This document shows, piece by piece, positions 1 to 5,554 of a DNA stretch of 8,782 nt. Under the pieces are notes generated by a model that worked only from the letters and a program-made list of their open reading frames with translations, made no database searches and had not been told where the DNA came from. Position 1 is the stretch's first letter. Every line of letters starts with the position of its first letter. Made by a program: the position numbers and the translations under genes. This DNA is from CG10-46-32 sp964606465 (lineage in GTDB: Bacteria; Patescibacteriota; Patescibacteriia; UBA2169), in assembly GCA_964606465.1 (NCBI GenBank), contig CAZSGI010000030.1:1-8782 (forward strand). Reading direction: 5' to 3'.

Positions 1-774
1 CCCGACTTCAATGGATTTGACAGCTTTGACCCTCTTGCCGCAGTCCGGGCACGCGTCCCCTTCTTTCACGTCGGCGATTTCCTTGTTGCGCGCAAAACCG
101 CATGAACACGTAAAAATCAAATCCTCTCCGTTTTCCGTGGGAACCTGAAACTCGTGCGAGAATTCATCCGTAAATGATCCACCTGAAGCTTCCGTGATAA
201 TCGTATCCAAGCCGCAGCGCTTAAAGATCCTTGTGTACGCAGCTTTGACCTTTTGGTAGTACTCCTTTAGGCCAGCGCCATCCGCGTGGAAGCTGTACAA
301 ATCTTTCATCAAAAACTCCCTGCCTCGCAGCAGGCCCGCTTTGGGCCGAAGCTCGTCGCGAAACTTGGTCTGGATCTGGTACCACGCTCTCGGCAAATCC
401 CGGTACGAGCTGATGTGCTTTTTCGCCAAGGGCACCATCACCTCCTCGTGCGTAGGTCCAAGCGCGTACTCCGACGCTGTCCGGGATTTGACCTTAAACA
501 GCACGTCCATGGTATCCCAACGGCCGGTCTTCTGCCAGTTCTCTTTCGGGGAGAGCGCCGGAAGAAAAACCTCCTGCCCGCCGATTGCATTCATCTCCTC
601 GCGGACAATGTCGCTGATTCGGTCCAACACGCGCCACCCGAGCGGCAGGTACGAGTACACGCCCGCCGCGAGCTGGTCAATGAATCCCCCGCGCACCAAA
701 ACCGCGTGGTTGATGCTTGTGGCATCCGCCTCGCCGGTTTTGCTGGTTTTGCTGAAAAGTTCGGACTGCCGCAT
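1..774 (-). CDS. proS: Prolyl-tRNA synthetase, N-terminal part (runs off window edge)
   Basis: Class II aminoacyl-tRNA synthetase that charges tRNA-Pro with proline in the cytoplasm. The 258 visible residues carry the bacterial ProRS N-terminal region, the THEE motif (108-111), motif 2 with FRDELRP (138-144) and REFLMKDLYSF (152-162), and the SHEFQV segment (206-211). Bacterial ProRS normally has an editing insertion (INS) of about 180 residues next. Here the chain goes through CSC (223-225) and CPDC (242-245) straight to IEVG (255-258), which in the family lies after INS. I infer an INS-less enzyme with a small Cys4 knuckle in its place. The ATG at 774 was chosen because MRQSELFSKT aligns with the family N-terminus. 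There is no Shine-Dalgarno, but a promoter ends 8 bases upstream. It starts 33 bases after the patatin-like gene. The C-terminal motif 3 and anticodon domain lie outside the window. Confidence 0.96.
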   Translation of the reverse strand, partial: MRQSELFSKTSKTGEADATSINHAVLVRGGFIDQLAAGVYSYLPLGWRVLDRISDIVREEMNAIGGQEVFLPALSPKENWQKTGRWDTMDVLFKVKSRTASEYALGPTHEEVMVPLAKKHISSYRDLPRAWYQIQTKFRDELRPKAGLLRGREFLMKDLYSFHADGAGLKEYYQKVKAAYTRIFKRCGLDTIITEASGGSFTDEFSHEFQVPTENGEDLIFTCSCGFARNKEIADVKEGDACPDCGKRVKAVKSIEVG

Positions 775-782
775 ACACCGCT

Positions 783-811
783 ATTCTACCAACGAACCGT
801 TCAAAAATCAA
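783..811 (-). promoter_or_regulatory. Promoter of proS, leaderless type
   Basis: On the minus strand: -35 TTGATT (806-811), 17-base spacer, and extended -10 TGG+TAGAAT (hexamer at 783-788). Only 8 bases separate the -10 from the ATG at 774, so the predicted transcript would begin at or within about two bases of the start codon. This fits the missing Shine-Dalgarno. The -35 overlaps the stop codon of the upstream gene. Prediction from sequence match only. Confidence 0.5.
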
Positions 812-1665
812 TTCATTCCGAGCAAGTCGCGAATCCCCTGGTGCTCCACCATGTCCCGGTAGCCCTGGTCGTAGGTCTCTTTCAGTTTTTTTTGATTGCT
901 CGAAAGCGTGCTCACCGGAACCAGGGACGCGGGTTCGAGCACCTCGACGCGCACCCCCGCCGGGACGCGAAAACGCGTGAGCTCACGCATCTCGTCGCGG
1001 TAGCGCTCCCGAAAGACGCGCGGCCGGAGGCGCGTCCACGCGGTCATTGCCATGCTGCTCGCAATGCGCGGAACCGTGTTGTTGATGGCGACGATCTTTC
1101 GCGCGCCGCAGCGGATCGCCTCGCGGACGTGCGCGCGCAAATCCGCCGAGAGATCGGTGTCGCAGTACCGCCTGCCGTCGATGGTCACCAGCCGGTTGAA
1201 CGCGATGGGCATGGCTTTGCTCGCGCGCAGGAACTCGAAAATCTCCCGCTTGTCCTCGCGCTCCTTATCCGAGAAGTACGTAAGCTCCCCGGTGTCCGCG
1301 TCCGTCGTCGCGATCAGCACCGTGATCGGAGAGGCGAGCATGGCGTCCACGTCAATGTGGTTCTTCACCTTAAACACGATGTCAATGAGGTAGTCCACGT
1401 CAACGACCTTCCAGAGCCGGAACCGGTTGATGAACCGCCTCGTGGAGAGCAGGTCGAGCCACACGCGGGTGATGTTTTCGTACTGCTTGGACGCGTAGTA
1501 CGCAAAGGTTCCGGCCGAGCCGGAGCCCGCAATCAAAAAATCCGGCTCGCGAAAGTTGAGCTCGCGCGCGAGCGCCACCATGGCGCCCGCCGAGTAGCTG
1601 CAGGACATGCCTCCGCCGGAAGCGCAAATCGCCACTTTTTCCTCTCCGTCGCCGCTCGCTGTCAT
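808..1665 (-). CDS. Patatin-like phospholipase family protein
   Basis: Probable patatin-fold hydrolase acting on lipid acyl esters; the substrate cannot be read from sequence. Counting from the upstream TTG (1713), the oxyanion-hole stretch SGGGMSCSYSAG is at 32-43, the nucleophile region AGSGSAG at 62-68 (Ser66), and YCDTDLS at 183-189 supplies the likely dyad Asp (185 or 187). The nucleophile box reads S-G-S-A-G instead of canonical G-x-S-x-G, and the Asp box is DTD rather than DG[GA], so activity is not guaranteed. I prefer the ATG at 1665 (285 aa) over the TTG at 1713, because the family begins close to this point and an AGGGGG lies about 12 bases upstream. No signal peptide or membrane segment is seen. 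It lies 52 bases after gap and 33 before proS, so it is probably cotranscribed with gap. Confidence 0.83.
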   Translation of the reverse strand: MTASGDGEEKVAICASGGGMSCSYSAGAMVALARELNFREPDFLIAGSGSAGTFAYYASKQYENITRVWLDLLSTRRFINRFRLWKVVDVDYLIDIVFKVKNHIDVDAMLASPITVLIATTDADTGELTYFSDKEREDKREIFEFLRASKAMPIAFNRLVTIDGRRYCDTDLSADLRAHVREAIRCGARKIVAINNTVPRIASSMAMTAWTRLRPRVFRERYRDEMRELTRFRVPAGVRVEVLEPASLVPVSTLSSNQKKLKETYDQGYRDMVEHQGIRDLLGMN

Positions 1666-1717
1666 AAATATAGATAGCCCCCTGCGCCTGGAACGCGGGG
1701 TGATGGTGTGCAACCGC

Positions 1718-2767
1718 TTAGATGACGAGCTGCGAAACCAGCTCCACCAGCCGGTTCGCGTACCCCCACTCGTTGTCGTACCACGCGAGCACCTTGAGCA
1801 GGTTGCCGGCGACCACGCGGGTGAACGCGAGGTCCACGATCGCGGAGTGCGGATTGCCGATGATGTCGGATGAGACGAGCGGCTCGTCCGTCACGGCTAC
1901 GATCTGCCGGTAGGGGTGCTTCTGCGATTGCTCCCGGAAGAGCGCGTTCGTCGCGGCAACGGTGGTATCCCGCTTGAGCACGAACGTAAAATCCGAGAGC
2001 GAGCCGTCCAGCACAGGCACGCGCAAGGCAATGGCGTCGAACCGGTTGGAGAGCGCGGGGATGGTTTTGGCGGTCGCAATCGCCGCTCCGGTTGAGGTGG
2101 GGATGATATTGTACGCCGCGGCGCGCGCGCGCCGGTAATCCTTGCCCGGGCCGTCCACCAGGTTCTGGCTCGAGGTGACCGAGTGGACCGTGGTGATCAT
2201 TCCCTTCTCAATCCCGTACGCGTCGTGGATGATTTTGGCGACCGGCGCGATGCAGTTCGTGGTGCATGAGGCGTTGGAGACGATCTCGTGCTTGACGCCG
2301 TGGAGCGTGTTCACGCTCAAGACCGCGGTGGCGGTCTCCTCGTCCTTTGCCGGCGCGCTGATGATCACGCGCTTGGCTCCTGCTTTGAGGTGGGCCTTTG
2401 CCAATTTCTGGGTCGTGAAAAATCCGGTTGACTCAATAACCACGTCAACCTTGAGCGCTCTCCAAGGGAGTTTTTGGGGCTCTTTCTGCGCGAGCACCGG
2501 AATAACGGCGTCCCCGATTTTGAGGCTGCCCTGGCAGTCATCTGACTTGATTGGCTTCTCAAGCGATGCCGAAACCGCTTTCCGGTAGGTTCCGTATACC
2601 GTATCGTACTGCAAGAGGTACGCGAGCATCTTGGGGTCAACCAGGTCGTTGACCGCGACCAGCTCAATGTCCTTTTTCTCTAAAACGACTTTCGCGGCAG
2701 CTCTGCCAATCCTGCCGAAGCCGTTGATCGCGACGCGGCGTTTTGTTTTACTTTTTGACTCATCCAT
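1718..2767 (-). CDS. gap: Glyceraldehyde-3-phosphate dehydrogenase, type I
   Basis: Converts glyceraldehyde-3-phosphate, phosphate and NAD+ to 1,3-bisphosphoglycerate in glycolysis, as a cytoplasmic homotetramer in this family. The 349 aa are slightly longer than usual because of a Lys/Ser-rich N-terminal tail of about 10 residues. Visible motifs: Rossmann NGFGRIGR (15-22), VNDL (39-42) whose Asp typically favours NAD over NADP, active-site SNASCTTNC (164-172) with nucleophile Cys168, TVHSVT (193-198) with the base His195, and WYDNEWGY (329-336). The catalytic pair is intact; the His loop reads HSVTSSQN where HAYTNDQN is usual. No Shine-Dalgarno precedes the ATG. Expression is likely from the extended -10 promoter at 2842-2870, giving a 5' UTR with a strong hairpin. 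It occupies the position after pyrH where frr is usual, and is followed by the patatin-like gene. Confidence 0.97.
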   Translation of the reverse strand: MDESKSKTKRRVAINGFGRIGRAAAKVVLEKKDIELVAVNDLVDPKMLAYLLQYDTVYGTYRKAVSASLEKPIKSDDCQGSLKIGDAVIPVLAQKEPQKLPWRALKVDVVIESTGFFTTQKLAKAHLKAGAKRVIISAPAKDEETATAVLSVNTLHGVKHEIVSNASCTTNCIAPVAKIIHDAYGIEKGMITTVHSVTSSQNLVDGPGKDYRRARAAAYNIIPTSTGAAIATAKTIPALSNRFDAIALRVPVLDGSLSDFTFVLKRDTTVAATNALFREQSQKHPYRQIVAVTDEPLVSSDIIGNPHSAIVDLAFTRVVAGNLLKVLAWYDNEWGYANRLVELVSQLVI

Positions 2768-2773
2768 GTTGAA

Positions 2774-2779
2774 AGTATA
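2774..2779 (-). promoter_or_regulatory. Possible second -10 element next to the gap start
   Basis: TATACT on the minus strand ends 6 bases before the gap ATG, close enough to give a leaderless transcript. There is no convincing -35 at 16-18 bases, so it is weaker than the upstream promoter. Confidence 0.25.
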
Positions 2780-2800
2780 CTGCGTGAAATTACATCGCTC

Positions 2801-2832
2801 GGAAGAAATGTGAGCAAGCTCCCATTTCTTCC
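2801..2832 (-). promoter_or_regulatory. Strong hairpin in the 5' UTR of gap
   Basis: A perfect 10-bp inverted repeat (GGAAGAAATG / CATTTCTTCC) encloses, after one mismatch, a second repeat GAGC/GCTC around a tiny loop. It starts a few bases after the predicted transcription start of gap and ends 33 bases before the ATG. No T-tract follows on either strand, so it is not a typical intrinsic terminator. An mRNA 5'-end stability element or regulatory site is more likely. Confidence 0.55.
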
Positions 2833-2841
2833 TCGCTCGTA

Positions 2842-2870
2842 ATTATAGCACAATTTTGGCTACGTGACGA
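2842..2870 (-). promoter_or_regulatory. Promoter of the gap operon (extended -10)
   Basis: On the minus strand: -35 TCGTCA (2865-2870, 4 of 6 consensus), 17-base spacer, and perfect extended -10 TGC+TATAAT (hexamer 2842-2847). It overlaps the last codons of pyrH and separates gap transcriptionally from the rpsB-tsf-pyrH group. Predicted start is near 2835. Confidence 0.6.
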
Positions 2871-3579
2871 TAGTTCCTACGGCTTTGCCTGAAAGAATGT
2901 GGCTGACCACTCCGGGCTTGTATTTGAAGACTACGATGGGGAGCTTGTTGTCCATGCACAGGCTGAACGCGGTTGAGTCCATGACGCGCAACCGCTTGGT
3001 GAGCGCGCCGTGGAAGCTGACCTGCTTGAGCTTCTTCGGCTTTTTCTTTGTTTTGTGGTTCGGATCCGAGGTGTACACGCCGTCCACGGACGTGGTTGCT
3101 TTCAAGAGCACCTCGGCGCCCACCTCCAGAGCGCGCAAGGCCGCGGCCGTGTCCGTGGTGAAGTACGGGTTGCCGGTGCCTGCCGCGAAGATCACGATTT
3201 TTCCGTCTGCGAGGTGCGCCCGCGCCTGCCGGCGGATGTAGTCTTCGGCGACCTCTTTCATGGAAATCGCGGTGAGCACCCGGCAGTGGCTGCCGGTGCG
3301 CTCAATTTCGGCCTGCAACGCAATGGCGTTCATGATGGTGGCGGTCATGCCCATGTAGTCCGCGGTGGCGCGGTCAATGGAACCGCTGGGGATGTTGCGG
3401 CCGCGGAAGATGTTTCCCCCGCCAATAACCACGGCAAGCTCAACGCCTGCTTTTGAAATCGTGGCGAGGTCAGCGGCAACCGCGCGCGCGAGTTTGAAAT
3501 CAATGCCGAACTTCTGCGCGCCGGAGAGCAGCTCTCCGGAGAGCTTGAGCAGGATGCGCTTGTATTTCGGTTTTTTCAT
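2860..3579 (-). CDS. pyrH: UMP kinase (bacterial hexameric type)
   Basis: Phosphorylates UMP to UDP with ATP in pyrimidine nucleotide synthesis; a cytoplasmic amino-acid-kinase-fold enzyme unrelated to eukaryotic UMP/CMP kinase. At 239 aa the length is typical. Motifs: KLSGE (12-16) for phosphate binding, GGGN followed by FRG (53-60), AGTGNPYFTTD (133-143), DGVYTSDP (166-173) and MDSTA (200-204). The ATG at 3579 was chosen because the family begins a few residues before the RILLKLSGE strand; reading further upstream would run through the terminator hairpin and into tsf. No Shine-Dalgarno is visible. It follows tsf as in many bacteria, but an intrinsic terminator whose T-run ends 16 bases before this ATG lies between them, so pyrH may depend on read-through or a promoter inside tsf. 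Confidence 0.97.
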   Translation of the reverse strand: MKKPKYKRILLKLSGELLSGAQKFGIDFKLARAVAADLATISKAGVELAVVIGGGNIFRGRNIPSGSIDRATADYMGMTATIMNAIALQAEIERTGSHCRVLTAISMKEVAEDYIRRQARAHLADGKIVIFAAGTGNPYFTTDTAAALRALEVGAEVLLKATTSVDGVYTSDPNHKTKKKPKKLKQVSFHGALTKRLRVMDSTAFSLCMDNKLPIVVFKYKPGVVSHILSGKAVGTIVT

Positions 3580-3592
3580 AGATTCAATGTGT

Positions 3593-3634
3593 CCAAAAAT
3601 CCCTGTGCGGCACGGTACCGACAGGGCTTTTTGG
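3593..3634 (-). terminator. Bidirectional intrinsic terminator between tsf and pyrH
   Basis: On the minus strand: five As, CCCTGTCGG, 7-base loop, CCG-c-ACAGGG, then ATTTTT. The CCCTGT/ACAGGG stem has 6 bp plus 3 inner bp. The A and T tracts make it a terminator in both directions. It abuts the tsf stop codon (3635-3637) and sits just upstream of pyrH, so it can act as an intra-operon attenuator. Confidence 0.75.
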
Positions 3635-4114
3635 TTAAATTTCCAATCGTTCAAATCCCGTAATTTCAATTTTCTCCCTAATCTTTGCGTTAGCCGCTTC
3701 CACGAGGTCGCGGACCGTCTTTGAGCTGTCCTTGATAAAGGCCTGGTTCAAAAGCATATCTTCCGCGGATACGCCCGCTGCCGCATCCGCCTCGCCAACG
3801 CACGCGGGGTTGGTCGCCGCAACCTGCATGGCGATGTCGTGCGCGAGCTCCTGAAACTCGGGATTGCGCGCCACGAAATCGGTCTCGCACGCGAGCTTGA
3901 CCATGGCCGCGATTTTTCCGTTTGCGTGCACGTACGAACCAATCCAGCCTTCGCCCGCAATGCGTCCGGCGCGCTTTTCAACCATGGACTTGCCTTTCTT
4001 CGCGAGCTCTTTGAGCGCGGCTGCTTCGTCGCCCCCGGCCGCTTCCAAGGCTTCCTTGATGTCCATGATGGGAGCGCGGGTCTGGTTTCTGATTTTTTGG
4101 ATGAGATCTTTCAT
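3635..4114 (-). CDS. tsf: Elongation factor Ts, short form
   Basis: Guanine nucleotide exchange factor that releases GDP from EF-Tu. The 159 aa contain the N-terminal UBA-like domain (about 1-50, with the TRAPIMDIKEAL region), the EF-Tu-contacting TDFV motif at 78-81 in a CETDFVARN context, a reduced core, and the C-terminal module (about 130-159). It is much shorter than E. coli EF-Ts (about 283 aa) and shorter than the Thermus type (about 196 aa); a second core subdomain and the coiled coil are missing. No frameshift is apparent: start, stop and end motifs are intact. The ATG overlaps the rpsB stop as ATGA and there is no separate Shine-Dalgarno, so translational coupling to rpsB is likely. 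A terminator follows at once. Confidence 0.96.
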   Translation of the reverse strand: MKDLIQKIRNQTRAPIMDIKEALEAAGGDEAAALKELAKKGKSMVEKRAGRIAGEGWIGSYVHANGKIAAMVKLACETDFVARNPEFQELAHDIAMQVAATNPACVGEADAAAGVSAEDMLLNQAFIKDSSKTVRDLVEAANAKIREKIEITGFERLEI

Positions 4115-4836
4115 ACGGTAATAGGTATACTTGATTTGGCTTTTCCTTTGCCTGCGAGCACCGCATCCGCGATAACGCCGGTAATCAGCTCAATGGATTT
4201 GAGCGCGTCGTCGTTTGCCGGGATCGGGTACGTGATTTTTGAGGGGTCAACATTGCTGTCGGCGAGCGCGACGACCGGAACCTTGAGCTTGCGCGCTTCA
4301 GCGAGCGCGGTTTTGTCGTACTTGACGTCTACGATGAACACAGCGCCCGGCTTGCCGCTCGTTAAGCTGCGGATGCCCCCGATGTCCTCATTCAGTTTAT
4401 CATACTCTTGGCTAAACTCCAGCTGCTCGTACTTGGTGTACTTGGCAAGCCTGCCCGAAGCCTTGTCGTCCTCGTACCGCTTCATGCGCTTCGCCATGTT
4501 GGAGATGGCGGCCCAGTTCGTGAGCATGCCCCCGATCCACCGGTTCACCACGTACGGGCTCTCGGCCCTGTCTGCCTGCGCTTTCACGATTTTTCGCGCG
4601 AGCGGCTTGACTCCCACGAACAGCACGGGCTTGCCTTCGCTCGCGAGCTTTGCAACGAACCCTGCGGCTTCGGCGAGCTTTTCGCGGGTCCGGGCCACGT
4701 CAATCACGTGGATTTCGCCGCGCTTGCCAAACAAAAACGGCTTGGCTTTGGGGTGCCAGCGCGCGGTGGTGTGGCCATAGTGCACCCCTGCTTCCAAGAG
4801 CGCGTCTATGGACGGAATCAAAACTTGGTCTGACAT
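4111..4836 (-). CDS. rpsB: 30S ribosomal protein S2
   Basis: Structural protein of the small ribosomal subunit. The 241-aa length is typical. Family signatures: LLEAGVHYGHTTARWHPK near the N-terminus, NRWIGGMLTN around 98-107, then the coiled-coil stretch with KYTKYEQLEFSQEY, and DSNVDP with IPANDDA towards the C-terminus. The ATG at 4836 is supported by an AAAGGAG Shine-Dalgarno (4844-4850) 7 bases upstream. It heads the rpsB-tsf(-pyrH) operon and overlaps tsf by 4 bases. The leader of about 107 bases has several stem-loops; S2 represses its own operon in E. coli, so autoregulation is possible but not shown here. Confidence 0.98.
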   Translation of the reverse strand: MSDQVLIPSIDALLEAGVHYGHTTARWHPKAKPFLFGKRGEIHVIDVARTREKLAEAAGFVAKLASEGKPVLFVGVKPLARKIVKAQADRAESPYVVNRWIGGMLTNWAAISNMAKRMKRYEDDKASGRLAKYTKYEQLEFSQEYDKLNEDIGGIRSLTSGKPGAVFIVDVKYDKTALAEARKLKVPVVALADSNVDPSKITYPIPANDDALKSIELITGVIADAVLAGKGKAKSSIPITV

Positions 4837-4850
4837 GGGTATACTCCTTT

Positions 4851-4930
4851 TAACGACTACCGCGCATCATTGGCACGTTAACCCTTATGCGTATGACGCA
4901 CCAGGGAGGAAAACGCGCCTCTTCGCGGTA
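4851..4930 (-). promoter_or_regulatory. Structured leader of rpsB mRNA
   Basis: Two mutually exclusive folds are visible on the minus strand. TACCGCG (4924-4930) can pair with CGCGGTA (4858-4864), enclosing a TGCGT/ACGCA hairpin (4888-4900). Alternatively TTAACG (near 4876-4881) pairs with CGTTAA (near 4850-4855), right next to the Shine-Dalgarno. Such alternatives suit a ribosomal-protein leader. No match to a named leader family was identified. Confidence 0.35.
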
Positions 4931-4950
4931 TGATTATTAATGACAGAAAG

Positions 4951-4979
4951 ACTATAGCACGGGATTAAAAATGACGCAA
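4951..4979 (-). promoter_or_regulatory. Promoter of the rpsB-tsf operon
   Basis: On the minus strand: -35 TTGCGT (4974-4979), 17-base spacer, and extended -10 TGC+TATAGT (hexamer 4951-4956). Predicted start near 4944. It lies just downstream of the terminator at 4993-5025, which insulates it from the small genes beyond. Confidence 0.6.
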
Positions 4980-4992
4980 GCACCAATGCAAT

Positions 4993-5025
4993 AAAAAAAG
5001 ACCAGAGTCGTGCAGACCTCTGGTC
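4993..5025 (-). terminator. Intrinsic terminator of the 65-aa gene transcript
   Basis: On the minus strand: an 8-bp perfect stem GACCAGAG/CTCTGGTC (5018-5025 with 5000-5007), 10-base loop, then seven Ts (4993-4999). It ends the minus-strand transcript that comes from the 65-aa gene or a stand-alone RNA. Confidence 0.8.
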
Positions 5026-5128
5026 GCGCTTCCGCTCCCGGAAACGCAGCCCCGTACTCTCTCTATTTTCTCTCGCTGGGTTTGACCCTACTGTATCGGG
5101 AGTGTGCCTTTCCGCACTCCCGGGGCTG
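5000..5128 (-). other. Candidate structured RNA or structured 3' UTR
   Basis: Five stems can be drawn. CAGCCCC/GGGGCTG (5122-5128 with 5047-5053) closes a domain holding a hairpin at 5097-5122 (CGGGAGTG/CACTCCCG) and a GGGT/ACCC hairpin at 5078-5088. Next comes a 9-bp stem with a 4-base loop (5026-5034 with 5039-5047), abutting the terminator stem at 5000-5025 with no spacer. The G-T wobble in the 9-bp stem and the T-run favour the minus strand. It begins about 55 bases after the 65-aa gene stop (5184). I do not recognise an RNA family; tmRNA, SRP RNA, 5S and RNase P were considered and do not fit. The bases between 5129 and 5183 show nothing else clear. Confidence 0.3.
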
Positions 5129-5183
5129 ATATCACTGCAAACGCGTACTATATACAATTCACTCGTGCGAGCCTAGGTTCGGC

Positions 5184-5381
5184 TCAGAAGTCGCCCGAGT
5201 CGTCACCCTTGGACGGCGGTGACGACGGACCCCAGGTGGGGTCAGTGGAAGGGCCGAAGCTGTCGGTGAGCCAACTGAACAACCCGCCGCCTTCGCTTCG
5301 GCCGTGATCATCCGAAGAATCGTACTGATCATCCGGATAATCAGGCTTCGTGTCTGGGCTTGGGGAACTGGAGTTTCCCAT
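5184..5381 (-). CDS. Small Asp/Ser-rich protein of unknown function
   Basis: I do not recognise this 65-aa protein. It is strongly acidic and of low complexity: 12 Asp, 14 Ser, 9 Pro and 9 Gly, with very few basic residues, so mostly disordered. One short aromatic/hydrophobic patch, GLFSWLTDSFGP (33-44), could be a binding segment. No signal peptide, membrane helix or Cys. The main support for it being real is the ribosome site: AAGGAG (5389-5394) 7 bases before the ATG, plus a TTGACA promoter upstream and a terminator downstream. The gene forms its own transcription unit between two terminators, with a structured region of about 160 bases after the stop. Function cannot be inferred. Confidence 0.6.
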   Translation of the reverse strand: MGNSSSPSPDTKPDYPDDQYDSSDDHGRSEGGGLFSWLTDSFGPSTDPTWGPSSPPSKGDDSGDF

Positions 5382-5458
5382 TGGAGTTCTCCTTTTGGGA
5401 GTGTTGCACTGCGTTGAACATTGATTGTGGTAAGAGCGAGAGAGTAGCGGCTACTATG

Positions 5459-5486
5459 AGCCTACCACTGGCGCGTGTTTTGTCAA
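5459..5486 (-). promoter_or_regulatory. Promoter of the 65-aa gene
   Basis: On the minus strand: a perfect -35 TTGACA (5481-5486), 16-base spacer and extended -10 TGG+TAGGCT (hexamer 5459-5464). It starts 9 bases after the T-run of the preceding terminator. A 13-base palindrome AGTAGC-G-GCTACT (5443-5455) covers the predicted start near 5452 and could be an operator. Confidence 0.5.
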
Positions 5487-5494
5487 TAGTACAC

Positions 5495-5530
5495 AAAAAA
5501 GGGCCCGCACCACCGAAGTGGGCGAGCCCT
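5495..5530 (-). terminator. Intrinsic terminator of the 136-aa gene
   Basis: On the minus strand a 13-bp stem with one wobble and one bulge (AGGGCTCGCCCAC with GTGGTGCGGGCCCT), closed by a TTCG tetraloop and followed by six Ts (5495-5500). It begins 24 bases after the gene's stop codon. A textbook terminator. Confidence 0.9.
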
Positions 5531-5554
5531 GATTGAGAACGCGCGAAACGCGTG

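Noticed and set aside
286..1677. Long plus-strand open frame of 463 codons
   Set aside because: It lies antisense to proS and the patatin-like gene, has no recognisable domain, and is Arg/His-rich as expected for the opposite strand of GC-rich coding sequence.
1666..1713. TTG start giving a 301-aa patatin-like protein
   Set aside because: The extra 16 residues are Arg-rich and not family-like, and the TTG lies only 4 bases after the gap stop without a Shine-Dalgarno; the ATG at 1665 fits better.
3580..3669. N-terminal extension of pyrH by 30 residues
   Set aside because: It would include the terminator hairpin and overlap tsf; the family starts at the ATG at 3579.
3839..4780. Plus-strand open frame of 313 codons
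   Set aside because: Antisense to tsf and rpsB, both of which are certain; Ser/Ala-rich shadow without motifs.
5047..5128. CAGCCCC...GGGGCTG resembling a tmRNA acceptor stem, in permuted order, and GGGGCTGAT on the plus strand
   Set aside because: No T-arm next to the acceptor strand, no CCA, no tag reading frame ending in an ALAA-like peptide; the similarity is limited to the stem.
4885..5157. Minus-strand open frame of 90 codons with a hydrophobic stretch
   Set aside because: It runs through the terminator at 4993-5025 and the rpsB promoter, and has no Shine-Dalgarno; judged spurious.
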